Origin: Leptolinea sp. HRD-7
GTDB lineage: Bacteria > Chloroflexota > Anaerolineae > Anaerolineales > Anaerolineaceae
Direction: 5' to 3'
Assembly: GCA_024363285.1 (NCBI GenBank)
Contig: AP024710.1
Span: forward strand, 1,644,001 to 1,708,000
Length of the DNA stretch: 64,000 nt
The number at the start of each line of letters is the position of its first letter. Positions within the stretch are counted from its first letter, which is position 1. Shown here piece by piece: positions 42,074 through 50,706 of the stretch. A model generated the notes under the pieces. It searched no databases, was not told the DNA's origin, and worked only from the letters and a program-made list of their open reading frames with translations. The position numbers and the translations under genes are program-made.

Positions 42074-44428
42074 TTGTTTGACTTATTTATCTTCCCCATC
42101 CATCTTTCCGGCGGTAAAGAACTGCCTGACCTGCCCGGTCTGGTTGTTTCTGCCGCCCCAAGACGTGTGTTACGCAATCGCGCCGGTGACACACTGGCCG
42201 CGCTTTTAACATTACCCAGTAAAAATATCCTCACAGCCGAATCTCAACAGGAAATGCTACTGCATCTTTCTGCCACATATTTCAATACTCCGGGGTCTGT
42301 GACATCCGGCTTACGGGCAGCATCAGAACAAATCAACACCTTCATCCTGGGGTCCAATCAGTTTGACTCTCCTTCCGGCCGACCGAATGTGGGTGTACTG
42401 AATCTGGTGGTTTTCCACGGAGGTACACTGTACATACTTCATTCCGGCCCGACCCACACGCTGGTTGTCAACCCCGACGGGGTTACCGATTTTGTTGACC
42501 TGGAAGGCGCCGGTCGGGGGCTGGGAGTGAGCAGCACCATCACCCCCCGCTATTTCACCACCTCTATTCGTGAAGGATCAATGGTATTACTGTGTCCTTC
42601 ACCACCCCCAACCTGGACCCCCGCGCTGCTGACAGGTAGTTCACGCCTAAATCTCGATCAGTTCAGGCGGCGTTTGCTGGCCCAGTCTCCATTTAACATG
42701 ACGGCTGCCGTGGCACAGGTTCAATCCGGGCGTGGTGAAGTACACCGGTTAAAACCGCGTGTTCCCCAGGAAGCAGCTCCGGCAGACCCATATTCTGAGC
42801 CGAAACCAGTATCGCCTGAAACTGAACCTCCTGAAACCCCACCCATGACAGAGCCGGTTTATGGCGAAATCCCATTGCCGCAATTCAAACCGGCGGCCGA
42901 TCTTCCATTGACCACACCCGAGGCATTCAGGTTTCCGGGGCAACCGGCCGGAAAACCCGAATTTCCAATTGATGATAATCTGGCCGAAAAAAGTGAACCC
43001 CCTCAGGTAAAAACTCCCCGCCCGGCGCCAGTTAAAACGACAGAGGAGCAAATTGGATTCCGAACCATCCCTGCCAGCGAGATCCCGGGACCGCAGGTAG
43101 CCGCGCCTGAAACGCCGCTGCTGGATAAGATCACCGCTTTTCTGGAAAGGTTAATTCAGATCCCAGAGCAGGTTGCTCCAAAAGTTAAACCACCTGTCAT
43201 AAAAATCAATCCGGTAAAAACAGACCCATCCGGAAGCATCGCCGCGTCAACACTGTTATTTATCGCGCTCGCTGTACCGGTCATTGTGGTGTTCATTTCC
43301 ACGTATGTATATACCCGGTCCGGGCGGGGGGAACAACGTACCGAATATCTGATTCAGGCTCAAGCATTCGCATTGCAGGCTGCCGGTCAAATTGATCCTG
43401 AAGCACAACGCAGCGGGTGGACGCAATCTCTGTACAACGTAAAAAAAGCGGAAGAATATGGACGCACCGATGAGACTAAGATGTTGCGCGAACAGGCGCA
43501 AGCCGCGTTAGACGCATTAGACAGTATCATTCGTCTTCCTGTGCAGGAAGCGGTTCCGGATGCCATTCCTTCCAATATCAGCATTTCACGCATCGCCGCT
43601 TCAACGACAGACGTTTTCGCGTTAGATTCTTTTCAGGGTCGAGTTTTGCGTTTCGCGTTGACTGGTGACGGCTACGAATTAGACCCTAACTTCAATTGCG
43701 GACCGGGTCCTTCCGGCGGAAAAATGATCGGCGCGCTGGTCGATATTGTCACATTGCCCCCAAACAATGAGTATAAGGCGTCGGTTTTGGGCATGGACGC
43801 AAAGGGAAATTTGCTGTACTGCATACCTGGTTCTATGCCATTGTCTTCTTCCCTTGCCCCGCCCGATACAGATTGGGGGAAGATCACTGCGTTCACAGTG
43901 GAAGAAGGATCACTGATTATTCTTGATCAAGCCAGCAACGCCGTCTGGTGGGTTGCCGGAAACGGGGTTGGCTTTCCAGGGCAGCCGCACTTATTCTTTA
44001 ATAATAAGATACCTCAGCTGGCTGATGTGATAGACCTTGCCATGTATCAGGATGACCTGCTCTTATTAAGAAAAGACGGGCATGTCACACGCTGTACGTT
44101 CAATAATTTCAGTAGTGCTCCAACCCGCTGTCAGGATCCTGCCGGCTTTGGCGATAAGTCTGGGAAACCAATCGCGTATTTTCCCGACGCGCTTTTCCTG
44201 CAGCTGGTTACGGTCCCTCCTCCGGATCCATCAATTTATATTCTTGATACAAATGGGCCGACTATCTTCCATTTCACTCTACGATTGAATTTGCAGCGCC
44301 GTTTGCGTTTCCAAACGGTTGACCAGTATTCCTTACCGGATAAACCCGTTACAGCGTTTGATGTAGCTTCAAATCGGGTTGCCTGGATCGCGATGGGCAA
44401 CCGGGTGTTCTACACCCCACTCCCGTAA
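42074..44428 (+). CDS. Pseudo-PP2C membrane protein with external domain, 784 aa
   Basis: Residues about 1-220 follow the order of PP2C phosphatases (helix ASEQINTFIL, strand TLYILHSGPTH, GLGVSS, MVLLCPSPP), but the metal-binding GD and SDG motifs are SGP and CPSP, so it is probably inactive. A Pro/Glu-rich linker (about 225-385) leads to one transmembrane helix (about 395-415), a helical segment, and a beta-propeller-like external domain (about 500-784). The start is TTG 42074; a ribosome site is weak. The gene lies 49 bases behind the LamG lipoprotein and may share its transcript. The role as a signalling scaffold is inferred. Confidence 0.75.
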   Translation: MFDLFIFPIHLSGGKELPDLPGLVVSAAPRRVLRNRAGDTLAALLTLPSKNILTAESQQEMLLHLSATYFNTPGSVTSGLRAASEQINTFILGSNQFDSPSGRPNVGVLNLVVFHGGTLYILHSGPTHTLVVNPDGVTDFVDLEGAGRGLGVSSTITPRYFTTSIREGSMVLLCPSPPPTWTPALLTGSSRLNLDQFRRRLLAQSPFNMTAAVAQVQSGRGEVHRLKPRVPQEAAPADPYSEPKPVSPETEPPETPPMTEPVYGEIPLPQFKPAADLPLTTPEAFRFPGQPAGKPEFPIDDNLAEKSEPPQVKTPRPAPVKTTEEQIGFRTIPASEIPGPQVAAPETPLLDKITAFLERLIQIPEQVAPKVKPPVIKINPVKTDPSGSIAASTLLFIALAVPVIVVFISTYVYTRSGRGEQRTEYLIQAQAFALQAAGQIDPEAQRSGWTQSLYNVKKAEEYGRTDETKMLREQAQAALDALDSIIRLPVQEAVPDAIPSNISISRIAASTTDVFALDSFQGRVLRFALTGDGYELDPNFNCGPGPSGGKMIGALVDIVTLPPNNEYKASVLGMDAKGNLLYCIPGSMPLSSSLAPPDTDWGKITAFTVEEGSLIILDQASNAVWWVAGNGVGFPGQPHLFFNNKIPQLADVIDLAMYQDDLLLLRKDGHVTRCTFNNFSSAPTRCQDPAGFGDKSGKPIAYFPDALFLQLVTVPPPDPSIYILDTNGPTIFHFTLRLNLQRRLRFQTVDQYSLPDKPVTAFDVASNRVAWIAMGNRVFYTPLP

Positions 44429-44452
44429 ATAAACCGGTAAATATTTCATTCC

Positions 44453-44482
44453 GCTCTTATCATCCCTCATTTTGATAAGAGC
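44453..44482 (+). terminator. Hairpin behind the PP2C-like gene
   Basis: GCTCTTATC (44453-44461) and GATAAGAGC (44474-44482) form a perfect 9-bp stem with a 12-nt loop, but no clean T-run follows. The stretch 44429-44705 otherwise holds only the terminator described next; a 63-codon frame at 44512-44703 has no ribosome site. Confidence 0.5.
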
Positions 44483-44644
44483 CCATTCGCTTTTGGTTTG
44501 TTATACCGCGCATGGCGGACAATTTAACGATGATCGGTATGGAAGCCAATACGATGATGGTATGTTCCAAAGCTTCGTTTTTCGGAAAGGGAACGGGAAC
44601 CGTTGCGTTGAACCGCGCAAATGAACTGGGCCGTCATACCGAAA

Positions 44645-44684
44645 AAAAGAACAGGAAGCCGGAATACGCGGCTCCCTGTTCTTT
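44645..44684. terminator. Bidirectional terminator between the PP2C-like and Hsp20 genes
   Basis: AAAGAACAGG with AAGCCG (44646-44661) pairs with CGGCT and CCCTGTTCTTT (44669-44684), with small internal bulges. A-rich and T-rich ends suit both strands. It lies 22 bases after the Hsp20 stop. Confidence 0.75.
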
Positions 44685-44705
44685 AAGCTATCTGACGTTG
44701 TGAGA

Positions 44706-45119
44706 TTATTTCGCTACAACTTTAATTGATTTCGGTTTGGCGTCTTCCGCCTTCGGAATGCGCAGAGTCAACACACCATTGGATACATGCGCGTCCGCTT
44801 TTGAGGCATCAAGCTCATCGGGGAGCGTCAACACTCGGCTGAAATGACCGGTCGGGCGTTCGCGAAGCAGGTAATTCTCGCTGTCATCCGAGGCTTTAAT
44901 CTCACCCTGAATGGTGACGGTTTCATTTACGACCTGAATATTCAGATCTTCTGCTGCAACACCAGGGATCATAGCCGTTAATACATATTCTTCATCTTCG
45001 GCTTTTACATCCACAGGGATAAAGACATCGCAATACTGATTCCGTTCTTCGGCTTCCATCCAGCGGCGAGCCCATGGGCGACGGGTATAATGCGGGGTTT
45101 GGGTGAAATAGAGTGTCAT
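44706..45119 (-). CDS. Small heat-shock protein Hsp20, 137 aa
   Basis: The alpha-crystallin domain (about 30-135) is complete: DVFIPVDVKAEDEEYVLTAMIPGV, the GEI segment, LRERPTGHFSRVLTLP and the closing GVLTLRIPKAE. These chaperones hold unfolding proteins. The N-terminal arm is short (MTLYFTQTPHY...). GGAGG precedes the ATG. No CIRCE element or other known heat-shock operator was noticed in the upstream 160 bases, which are AT-rich. Confidence 0.93.
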   Translation of the reverse strand: MTLYFTQTPHYTRRPWARRWMEAEERNQYCDVFIPVDVKAEDEEYVLTAMIPGVAAEDLNIQVVNETVTIQGEIKASDDSENYLLRERPTGHFSRVLTLPDELDASKADAHVSNGVLTLRIPKAEDAKPKSIKVVAK

Positions 45120-45282
45120 TTTTCCTCCAGTTTTTACTTGGTTTATATGTGTTTTATATGGTGATAGTTGTAGGATACGCGATAATTATTAGAGGATTGC
45201 AAGAAATAAATAGGAGAAATGTAAGAGCTGATAAAAATCGTCACATTGAATATGTGGTATGATTTTTTCTCAGGAGAGAATC

Positions 45283-45639
45283 ATGGACGATAAGATCACC
45301 ATAATTGAAGGACCAACTCCCATATTTGAAGAGATCAATGACGGATGGGCACTTGGACTGAATGAAGGTCCTGTTTTATATGACCTGGTTATGACCCGTG
45401 TTCGCACATTTAACGGGCAGGCATTGGTCGAACGGTGTCACCGGGCCTGGAATGACCGTTCCAATATCTTTTTACATTACCGAAACGAACTGGGTTTGGA
45501 AGAAAAAGCCCCTATTATGGCTGCCCGCAGTGTGGATACGCAGGATGGTGCAGTTCTATTATTATGGGTGCGATTGGAATTTGAAGAAACGGAACCGGAA
45601 GCTGGCAAAGATACTGGCAGCGAAGATTTTGATGAATAA
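45283..45639 (+). CDS. Conserved-looking hypothetical protein, 118 aa
   Basis: The start at 45283 has CAGGAGAG four to five bases upstream. The protein is soluble and acidic, with an acidic tail (EEFEETEPEAGKDTGSEDFDE-like composition). Motifs such as WALGLNEGPVLYDLVMTRV are unfamiliar. It is two bases before the cysteine-desulfurase-like gene, which suggests an operon and a shared role, perhaps an accessory protein. The function is unknown. Confidence 0.7.
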   Translation: MDDKITIIEGPTPIFEEINDGWALGLNEGPVLYDLVMTRVRTFNGQALVERCHRAWNDRSNIFLHYRNELGLEEKAPIMAARSVDTQDGAVLLLWVRLEFEETEPEAGKDTGSEDFDE

Positions 45640-45641
45640 CG

Positions 45642-46907
45642 ATGACGCTGAACATTCAGAAGATTCGTAACGAATTTCCCGCCCTGTCCCGCCCGGTATT
45701 ATTTCTTGATAATCCGGGCGGTACTCAAATAACACGCCGGAGCCTGGATCGCATTCACGATTATCTGATTAATAAGAATGCCAACCATGGCGGCGCTTTT
45801 GAAACCAGCCGTCTTTCTGATAACCTGGTAGAAGAAGCGCGGCAGGCGGCGGCTGATTTCCTCAACGCAGAACGATCGGACGAGATCATCTTTGGTCCAA
45901 ATATGACTTCGTTGACGTTCAATATCAGCCGCGCTCTGGCCCGTGAATTCAACCGGGGTGACACGATCGTTGTCACTCGCCTGGACCATGACGCGAACAT
46001 CTCCCCCTGGCTGTTGGCTGCGGAAGACCGCGGCTGCCGTGTATGGTGGGTGGATTTTCATCCGGAAGATTGCACGTTGGATGTGGAAGACTTCAAAAAT
46101 GCCATGGAAGAAAATCCACGACTGGTTGCGCTGGGATATGCGTCAAACGCGGTGGGTACGATCAATCCGGTAAAAGAGCTGACCGCGCTTGCCCACAGAG
46201 CGGGAGCGCTTGTTTACATTGACGCGGTGCAGTACGCGCCGCATGGTCCGATCGATGTTAAAGACCTTGATTGTGATTTTCTGGTTTGCTCGGCCTATAA
46301 ATATTTCGGGCCGCATGAAGGTGTGCTGTACGGCCGCTATGATTTGCTTGACCGACTTCGCGCGTACCGTGTTCGCCCCGCGCCGGCTTTACCGCCGGGT
46401 AAATTTGAAACCGGAACAGGCAATTTTGAGCATATGGCCGGAGCTCTAGGCGCGTTGGAATACTTTGAATGGATCGGCAAAGAATTCGGCAGCGAGTTTA
46501 GAGAAATCACAGATGATTACATCGGACGGAGGCGTGTGTTTAAACAGGCAATGCACGCCATCCGCGCGTATGAATTTGAGATCAGCCGAACCTTGTTACA
46601 GGAACTGGGAGATGTTAACGGACTGACCCTGTACGGTATCACAGATAACCGACAACTGGAACAACGCGTGCCGACATTCTCGTTCACGCTGCAGGGATGG
46701 TTCCCCGGAGAACTGGCTGGCGAGCTTGACCGGCAGGGTATTTACACCTGGAACGGTAATTTTTACGCGGTGGCTGTCACCGAACGATTGGGGTTAGAAG
46801 GCAATGGCGGGCTGCTGCGGTCAGGCGCTGTGCACTACAATACTCTGGATGAAATTCGTCATTTTGGTGACGTGCTTCGAAAAATCGCCCATAAATCTGT
46901 CCATTAA
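45642..46907 (+). CDS. Cysteine-desulfurase-like PLP enzyme, 421 aa
   Basis: A class V aminotransferase of the cysteine desulfurase-like subgroup. The PLP lysine is in CSAYKYFGPHEG, with LDNPGGTQ near the N-terminus, and ASNAVGTINP and YIDAVQYAPH in the middle. Unlike NifS/SufS it lacks an obvious Cys in the active-site loop; the corresponding region reads APALPPGKFETGTGN. It may thus act on another substrate. It is translated directly behind the 118-aa gene. Confidence 0.9.
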   Translation: MTLNIQKIRNEFPALSRPVLFLDNPGGTQITRRSLDRIHDYLINKNANHGGAFETSRLSDNLVEEARQAAADFLNAERSDEIIFGPNMTSLTFNISRALAREFNRGDTIVVTRLDHDANISPWLLAAEDRGCRVWWVDFHPEDCTLDVEDFKNAMEENPRLVALGYASNAVGTINPVKELTALAHRAGALVYIDAVQYAPHGPIDVKDLDCDFLVCSAYKYFGPHEGVLYGRYDLLDRLRAYRVRPAPALPPGKFETGTGNFEHMAGALGALEYFEWIGKEFGSEFREITDDYIGRRRVFKQAMHAIRAYEFEISRTLLQELGDVNGLTLYGITDNRQLEQRVPTFSFTLQGWFPGELAGELDRQGIYTWNGNFYAVAVTERLGLEGNGGLLRSGAVHYNTLDEIRHFGDVLRKIAHKSVH

Positions 46908-46910
46908 AGA

Positions 46911-46949
46911 GATAAACACCTGGGTGAGGGGGGCACCCAAGTGCTTATC
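46911..46949 (+). terminator. Imperfect terminator after the PLP enzyme gene
   Basis: GATAAACACCTGGGTG (46911-46926) and CACCCAAGTGCTTATC (46934-46949) pair with two mismatches around a G-rich loop, followed by the T-rich TATTTGTATTTT. Confidence 0.7.
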
Positions 46950-47006
46950 TATTTGTATTTTATATGGATATCCCCAAAAATGCAAGGGGAACGCGAGCTC
47001 TGTATA

Positions 47007-47080
47007 TGCCCCAGGCGGGAATTGAACCCACAGCCTTAGCCTTAGGAGTGCTCTGCTCTGTCCATTTGAGCTACTGGGGC
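47007..47080 (-). tRNA. tRNA-Arg (anticodon CCU)
   Basis: A 74-nt cloverleaf on the minus strand: acceptor GCCCCAG/CTGGGGC, D-arm GCTC/GAGC, anticodon loop CTCCTAA (anticodon CCT), T-arm GTGGG/CCCGC with loop TTCAATT, discriminator A. CCA is not encoded. The anticodon stem (GAGCA with GGCTA) has mismatches at both ends, G27-A43 and A31-G39, leaving three pairs. It is probably still a working tRNA for AGG codons. Confidence 0.85.
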
Positions 47081-47119
47081 GGCAACCGGATTATAGCATC
47101 TCACCGGTAAATTTCCAAT

Positions 47120-47153
47120 AAAAAAGGGAGAGGTGTGACTCTCTCCCTTTTTT
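47120..47153. terminator. Strong bidirectional terminator
   Basis: AAAAAAGGGAGAG (47120-47132) pairs perfectly with CTCTCCCTTTTTT (47141-47153) around an 8-nt loop. It ends the minus-strand lipoprotein gene that stops at 47173. Confidence 0.85.
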
Positions 47154-47172
47154 GTGTATTTTTACATTGAAA

Positions 47173-48078
47173 TTAATCCTGCGGTTGAGAAACGTCCAGA
47201 TAGTCCCACTGAATGATCACGGGCAGATAAGTGGATGACATAACACCGATACCAACCAGACCACCACCTTTGATCTTGGTATTGGTGGTTTCAATAATTT
47301 TCTGGCCGTTGATTTCATAACTGAGCTTATTACCGTTGCAGGTGAATTTTGATACATTGTCACCCGTAACGCGAACCAACTTCTGTTTGGCCTGTCCCTT
47401 TTTGATGGTCACATACGGATTCTTGTATGGATCGTTATCTCGGATAGAACGGTCATACTGAAGCAACTGCCATTCACCCTGTGCTGACATGCGGAACTCA
47501 TACCAACCGGAAAAGTCTTCTGAAGCACGGCACAACAACGAAACGCCATTCAAACTTTGCCCGTTGCTTTTCCATTTCGCTTCAATGACAGCGTTCTCGG
47601 TCATCGAATCTTTGATCAGTTTGTAGATATATGTTTCATTATCACGGATATTGAATATAAGAAGTCCATCCTGAACGGATGATGGTTCAGTCTGCACCTG
47701 ATCACGGGTTACAGCCTGAGTTGTGGTGATCGTATCTTCCGTGTAACTGTCAGTTTCTGTGTCGAAGTCATCATGGAAAGAATAACCTTCACTGGCAGCA
47801 GGTTCAACGGTAGGTTCTTCGGCCTGTGGTTGAGCCGGGGCTGGTTCGACCGGGGCTGGCTCAGCCACAACCGGTTCAGCGGCCGGAGGTTCGAGCGTGG
47901 GTTCGGGTTGAACAGGTTGAGCGGGCTCAACAGGTTGAACAGGCTGGGCGGGTTCTGCGGGTTGAGAAACCTGGACCACCGCGGGTTCCTCAGCTTTGGG
48001 GGCTTTTCCGCCTGGCAGTGCGCATGATGTGAGCATAAGCACAGCGATCAAGCAAATGAAAACAAACTTCTTTGACAT
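47173..48078 (-). CDS. Lipoprotein with Pro/Glu/Gln repeats and a LamG-like domain, 301 aa
   Basis: The start at 48078 follows AGGAGGAG, an ideal ribosome site, and gives MSKKFVFICLIAVLMLTSC (lipobox LTSC). A 75-residue linker made of AEPAQPVQP-type repeats then spans the wall. The C-terminal 180 residues (opening YSFHDDFDTETDS) resemble the LamG/DUF1080-like domain of the lipoprotein at 41143-42024. It is probably a surface carbohydrate-binding protein. An unusual RNA gene lies upstream on the same strand. Confidence 0.78.
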   Translation of the reverse strand: MSKKFVFICLIAVLMLTSCALPGGKAPKAEEPAVVQVSQPAEPAQPVQPVEPAQPVQPEPTLEPPAAEPVVAEPAPVEPAPAQPQAEEPTVEPAASEGYSFHDDFDTETDSYTEDTITTTQAVTRDQVQTEPSSVQDGLLIFNIRDNETYIYKLIKDSMTENAVIEAKWKSNGQSLNGVSLLCRASEDFSGWYEFRMSAQGEWQLLQYDRSIRDNDPYKNPYVTIKKGQAKQKLVRVTGDNVSKFTCNGNKLSYEINGQKIIETTNTKIKGGGLVGIGVMSSTYLPVIIQWDYLDVSQPQD

Positions 48079-48196
48079 AATCTCCTCCTGTGTATTCGCT
48101 GTCATGTAAGAGCAAAAATGTGACACCTAAAGGTGTATGGCACATTTCACGACAGTCATCGAATGATTATTGGCATGCTTATAGTTTATATGAAAA

Positions 48197-48441
48197 AAAG
48201 GAATCCGAGTCAAGCTCGGATTCCTTAAGAAATGAACATGGGCAACTTTCCCGGACGAATAAATATGGACGTCTATCCTGATCGCAGGAGCCGCCTCATC
48301 GGGCCGGCGCGTCAAAACCACACACGGATTGCCTTCTAACAATCCAACACGGGGCAGTAACTGCCTCTACCCCTGAGAATATAGGTTTTTGGAGAACTAA
48401 CCTCCATCCCTGGTGTCCTCAAATTGGAGAGTCGCCCATGC
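48197..48441 (-). ncRNA. Unclassified structured RNA, 6S-like candidate
   Basis: Within the 450-base gap 48079-48528, a promoter, a long paired RNA and a terminator stand in order on the minus strand. The expected 5' end (CATGGGCGACTCTCC, 48440-48426) pairs with GGGAAAGTTGCCCATG (48252-48237) over 15 bp with one mismatch and one wobble. Inside are further hairpins: GGAG/CTCC, GGCAG/CTGCC, GGATTG/CAATCC, CGCC/GGCG and TCCTG/CAGGA. No long open frame is present. A closing stem around a free-standing RNA of about 200-240 nt fits 6S RNA, but its central bubble could not be proven. A riboswitch for the downstream lipoprotein is an alternative. Confidence 0.65.
48198..48226 (-). terminator. Intrinsic terminator of the structured RNA
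   Basis: AAGGAATCCGAG and CTCGGATTCCTT (48198-48209 and 48215-48226) form a perfect 12-bp stem with a 5-nt loop, followed on the minus strand by a run of seven T. Confidence 0.9.
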
Positions 48442-48447
48442 AATTAC

Positions 48448-48476
48448 AATGTAGCACGTCGGAAATCCGGAATCAA
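48448..48476 (-). promoter_or_regulatory. Promoter of the structured RNA
   Basis: On the minus strand TTGATT (48476-48471), a 17-base spacer and TACATT (48453-48448) place the start near 48441, at the first base of the closing stem. Confidence 0.7.
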
Positions 48477-48528
48477 TAACATTAGAGAACTCTTAAAGTG
48501 CGGTCAGATGTCTGATACTGTGCCGCTT

Positions 48529-49767
48529 CTAATGAATTTTTAAATCCGGGTTGGCGGCATTTAATCGATTTTTGTATAAGGTTTTCAGGGCTAAAAATCC
48601 AATTACGCTTATCAGTCCAATCACACCACCGCCGTACCAGATGGAACGCGGTCCAAGGCTGTCTGAAAGAAAGCCGCCAAAAATGGAACCCACGCCAGTT
48701 GAGACCGCCCAGGTGAGGGTGTAAAGGCTCATGTATCGTCCGCGCATATCAGCCGGCGCCATATTGGCGGCAAACGTACTGGACGTGGGCATCAGGATCA
48801 TTTCACCGATGGTCATGATCACCATACTGAACATGAAACCCCAGAACTCTGTCATAAAGGCAATGCTGAATGTCGCCAATCCATAGAATGCTGAACCTAC
48901 AGCCATCATGCTGAATGTCGACCGGCGGCGGGTTTGATCTGTGATCCACAATTGCATCAGTACGATCATCAAGCCATTCAATGTCGGCAGAAAGCCGTAC
49001 TGGCTTTCAGGCATACCATATTGCTGATTACTGTATACCGATAGCAAAATCCACACAAAGGCAGCACAGATCTGGATCAGGGTGAAATTCAGAATAAAGA
49101 GAATGTACGGCCTGTCACGGAAGATGTCGGGGTAGCCGCCAAATTTGCGGGATATCCGTGGCAGTTGTTCGTTCGACGTTTTGGAGGGGATTGTCTCTTT
49201 TCCTGTGATCAGCATTAATAACCCGTACATGCTCATACCCCCGGCGGCACACAGAAAAGCCACTGTGTACGAGGTGGAAGCCAAAAAACCGCCGATCGCG
49301 GGGCCGATGGCGACACCCAGGTTGTTACTCAACCGGAGGAGCGAATAGGCATCAATTCGGTTATGTTCAGGGATCAAGTCTGCCAGCATGGCATCCGCGC
49401 CAACCCGAAAGAGCGGGTTGAAAACTCCGGCGAGTGTGGCGGCGGCCGCAAAATGCCAGTATGTTGAAGCATTGAGGTACAGCAAGTAGACCAGCCCATT
49501 TCCCAGCAGGCTGACAACCATCACGCCTTTTCGCCCGAGCTTGTCGGTTACCGGGCCGGCGACAAAAGTAAAGATTACAGCCGCGGTGGAATTGAAAGCC
49601 ATTACACTGGCGGCGGCTGTCAATGGAAGAGTGAGACGCTTACTGACGAATACCATCAGAAACGGCCAGATCATACTGGCGCCAATGGTGCTGATCAACA
49701 ACCCCCAGAATAAAAGCCAGAACTGGGGGGGATACTCTCTTCTGGCTTTGTTAAAACTCTCAAGCAT
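48529..49767 (-). CDS. MFS transporter, 412 aa
   Basis: Twelve hydrophobic helices, with the MFS loop motif between helices 2 and 3 (GPVTDKLGRKGVM) and a matching loop in the second half. The C-terminal half includes ADMRGRYMSLYTLTWAVSTGVGSIFGG. It looks like a drug/proton antiporter or a sugar exporter of the DHA1 type; the substrate is unknown. It is divergent from the B3/B4 gene and lies next to the structured RNA. Confidence 0.9.
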   Translation of the reverse strand: MLESFNKARREYPPQFWLLFWGLLISTIGASMIWPFLMVFVSKRLTLPLTAAASVMAFNSTAAVIFTFVAGPVTDKLGRKGVMVVSLLGNGLVYLLYLNASTYWHFAAAATLAGVFNPLFRVGADAMLADLIPEHNRIDAYSLLRLSNNLGVAIGPAIGGFLASTSYTVAFLCAAGGMSMYGLLMLITGKETIPSKTSNEQLPRISRKFGGYPDIFRDRPYILFILNFTLIQICAAFVWILLSVYSNQQYGMPESQYGFLPTLNGLMIVLMQLWITDQTRRRSTFSMMAVGSAFYGLATFSIAFMTEFWGFMFSMVIMTIGEMILMPTSSTFAANMAPADMRGRYMSLYTLTWAVSTGVGSIFGGFLSDSLGPRSIWYGGGVIGLISVIGFLALKTLYKNRLNAANPDLKIH

Positions 49768-49903
49768 ATTTCGTTCTCGCGAAAATCGTCAAAGGATCAC
49801 AACAGGTCAGGGATGTTCATCATACCAGAAATTCGGGACATATTTGAACAAAATACCTAATACTGTTAAAATCAAACAATATCTACATAACAGGGAGGAT
49901 GAT

Positions 49904-50587
49904 ATGGCCGTATTTCAATATGACACAGCCATAACAACCGCGTTCAGGCAATTATCCGGCGGTTTTATTGTTGGCAGCGGGATAAAAAACGGTTCCTCGA
50001 CACCGGATGTTTTAGACATGTATTTAGCGGAACAGGCTAGCGTAAAAGAACGTATTGGCGAAACTCCGCTCAGCGAATTACCTACTCTGGCCGGGTGGCG
50101 CGCGGCATTCCGCCAGTTTGGTGTGGATCCTACAGGATACCGCAGCGCGGCAGAAGCTTTGCTGCGTCGATTGACCAAGAAAGGTGATATTCCATCTATA
50201 AACCTTCTGGTTGACCTGTGTAATTTGGTCAGCATTCGCTATGGCTTACCGGTGGCCGCGATCGATACCCGGCAGGTTAATCTCCCGATTACCGTCCGGT
50301 TCGCTCGTGGAGATGAGACTTTCATCAATTTAAACCAATCTGAGGCAGACCACCCGGCCGCGGGTGAGGTTATTTTCACAGATGAGGCTGATGTGGTTAT
50401 TGCCCGAAGGTGGTGCTGGCGGCAGAGCGAAGAAAGCGCTGCTCGCGAAGAGACCACAGACCTTTTGGTCACGATCGAAGCTCAGAATGATGGCGGGGCA
50501 GAACTCGTAAAATCCGCTGTGAACGATCTGATGACGCTTTTACCAGCCCATTTGGGTGGAACGTATTCATCATTCTTTCTGCCTTGA
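49904..50587 (+). CDS. B3/B4-domain (tRNA-binding-like) protein, 227 aa
   Basis: The start at 49904 follows GGGAGGATG. The sequence matches the B3/B4 domain of phenylalanyl-tRNA synthetase beta: GWRAAFRQFGVDPTGYRSAAEALLRRL, LVDLCNLVSIRYGLPVAAID, then FTDEADVVIARRWCWRQSE. Free-standing B3/B4 proteins are common and may edit mischarged tRNA or bind amino acids. The frame opens at 49541, inside the MFS gene region, which is not plausible. Just upstream of dnaE. Confidence 0.88.
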   Translation: MAVFQYDTAITTAFRQLSGGFIVGSGIKNGSSTPDVLDMYLAEQASVKERIGETPLSELPTLAGWRAAFRQFGVDPTGYRSAAEALLRRLTKKGDIPSINLLVDLCNLVSIRYGLPVAAIDTRQVNLPITVRFARGDETFINLNQSEADHPAAGEVIFTDEADVVIARRWCWRQSEESAAREETTDLLVTIEAQNDGGAELVKSAVNDLMTLLPAHLGGTYSSFFLP

Positions 50588-50706
50588 TGATTTTAAGTCT
50601 TAAAGATTGTCACAATTTAATACTGGACGGACTTTATCCACATTTCTCGATGCTATAATTTTGACAATTGATCGCGTAAAGAAACCGGATTTATTTGTAG
50701 AATATC

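Noticed and set aside
44512..44703. 63-codon open frame between the PP2C-like and Hsp20 genes
   Set aside because: No ribosome site, and its end lies inside a bidirectional terminator; composition is not protein-like.
48240..48440. SAM-I riboswitch suggested by GGCCCGATGA in the structured RNA
   Set aside because: The remaining SAM-I blocks (the leading stem and the GGCAACC segment) are missing; the match is short.
48240..48440. Cobalamin riboswitch suggested by a B12-box-like GATCAGGATAGACGTCC
   Set aside because: The other core elements of the aptamer were not found in order.
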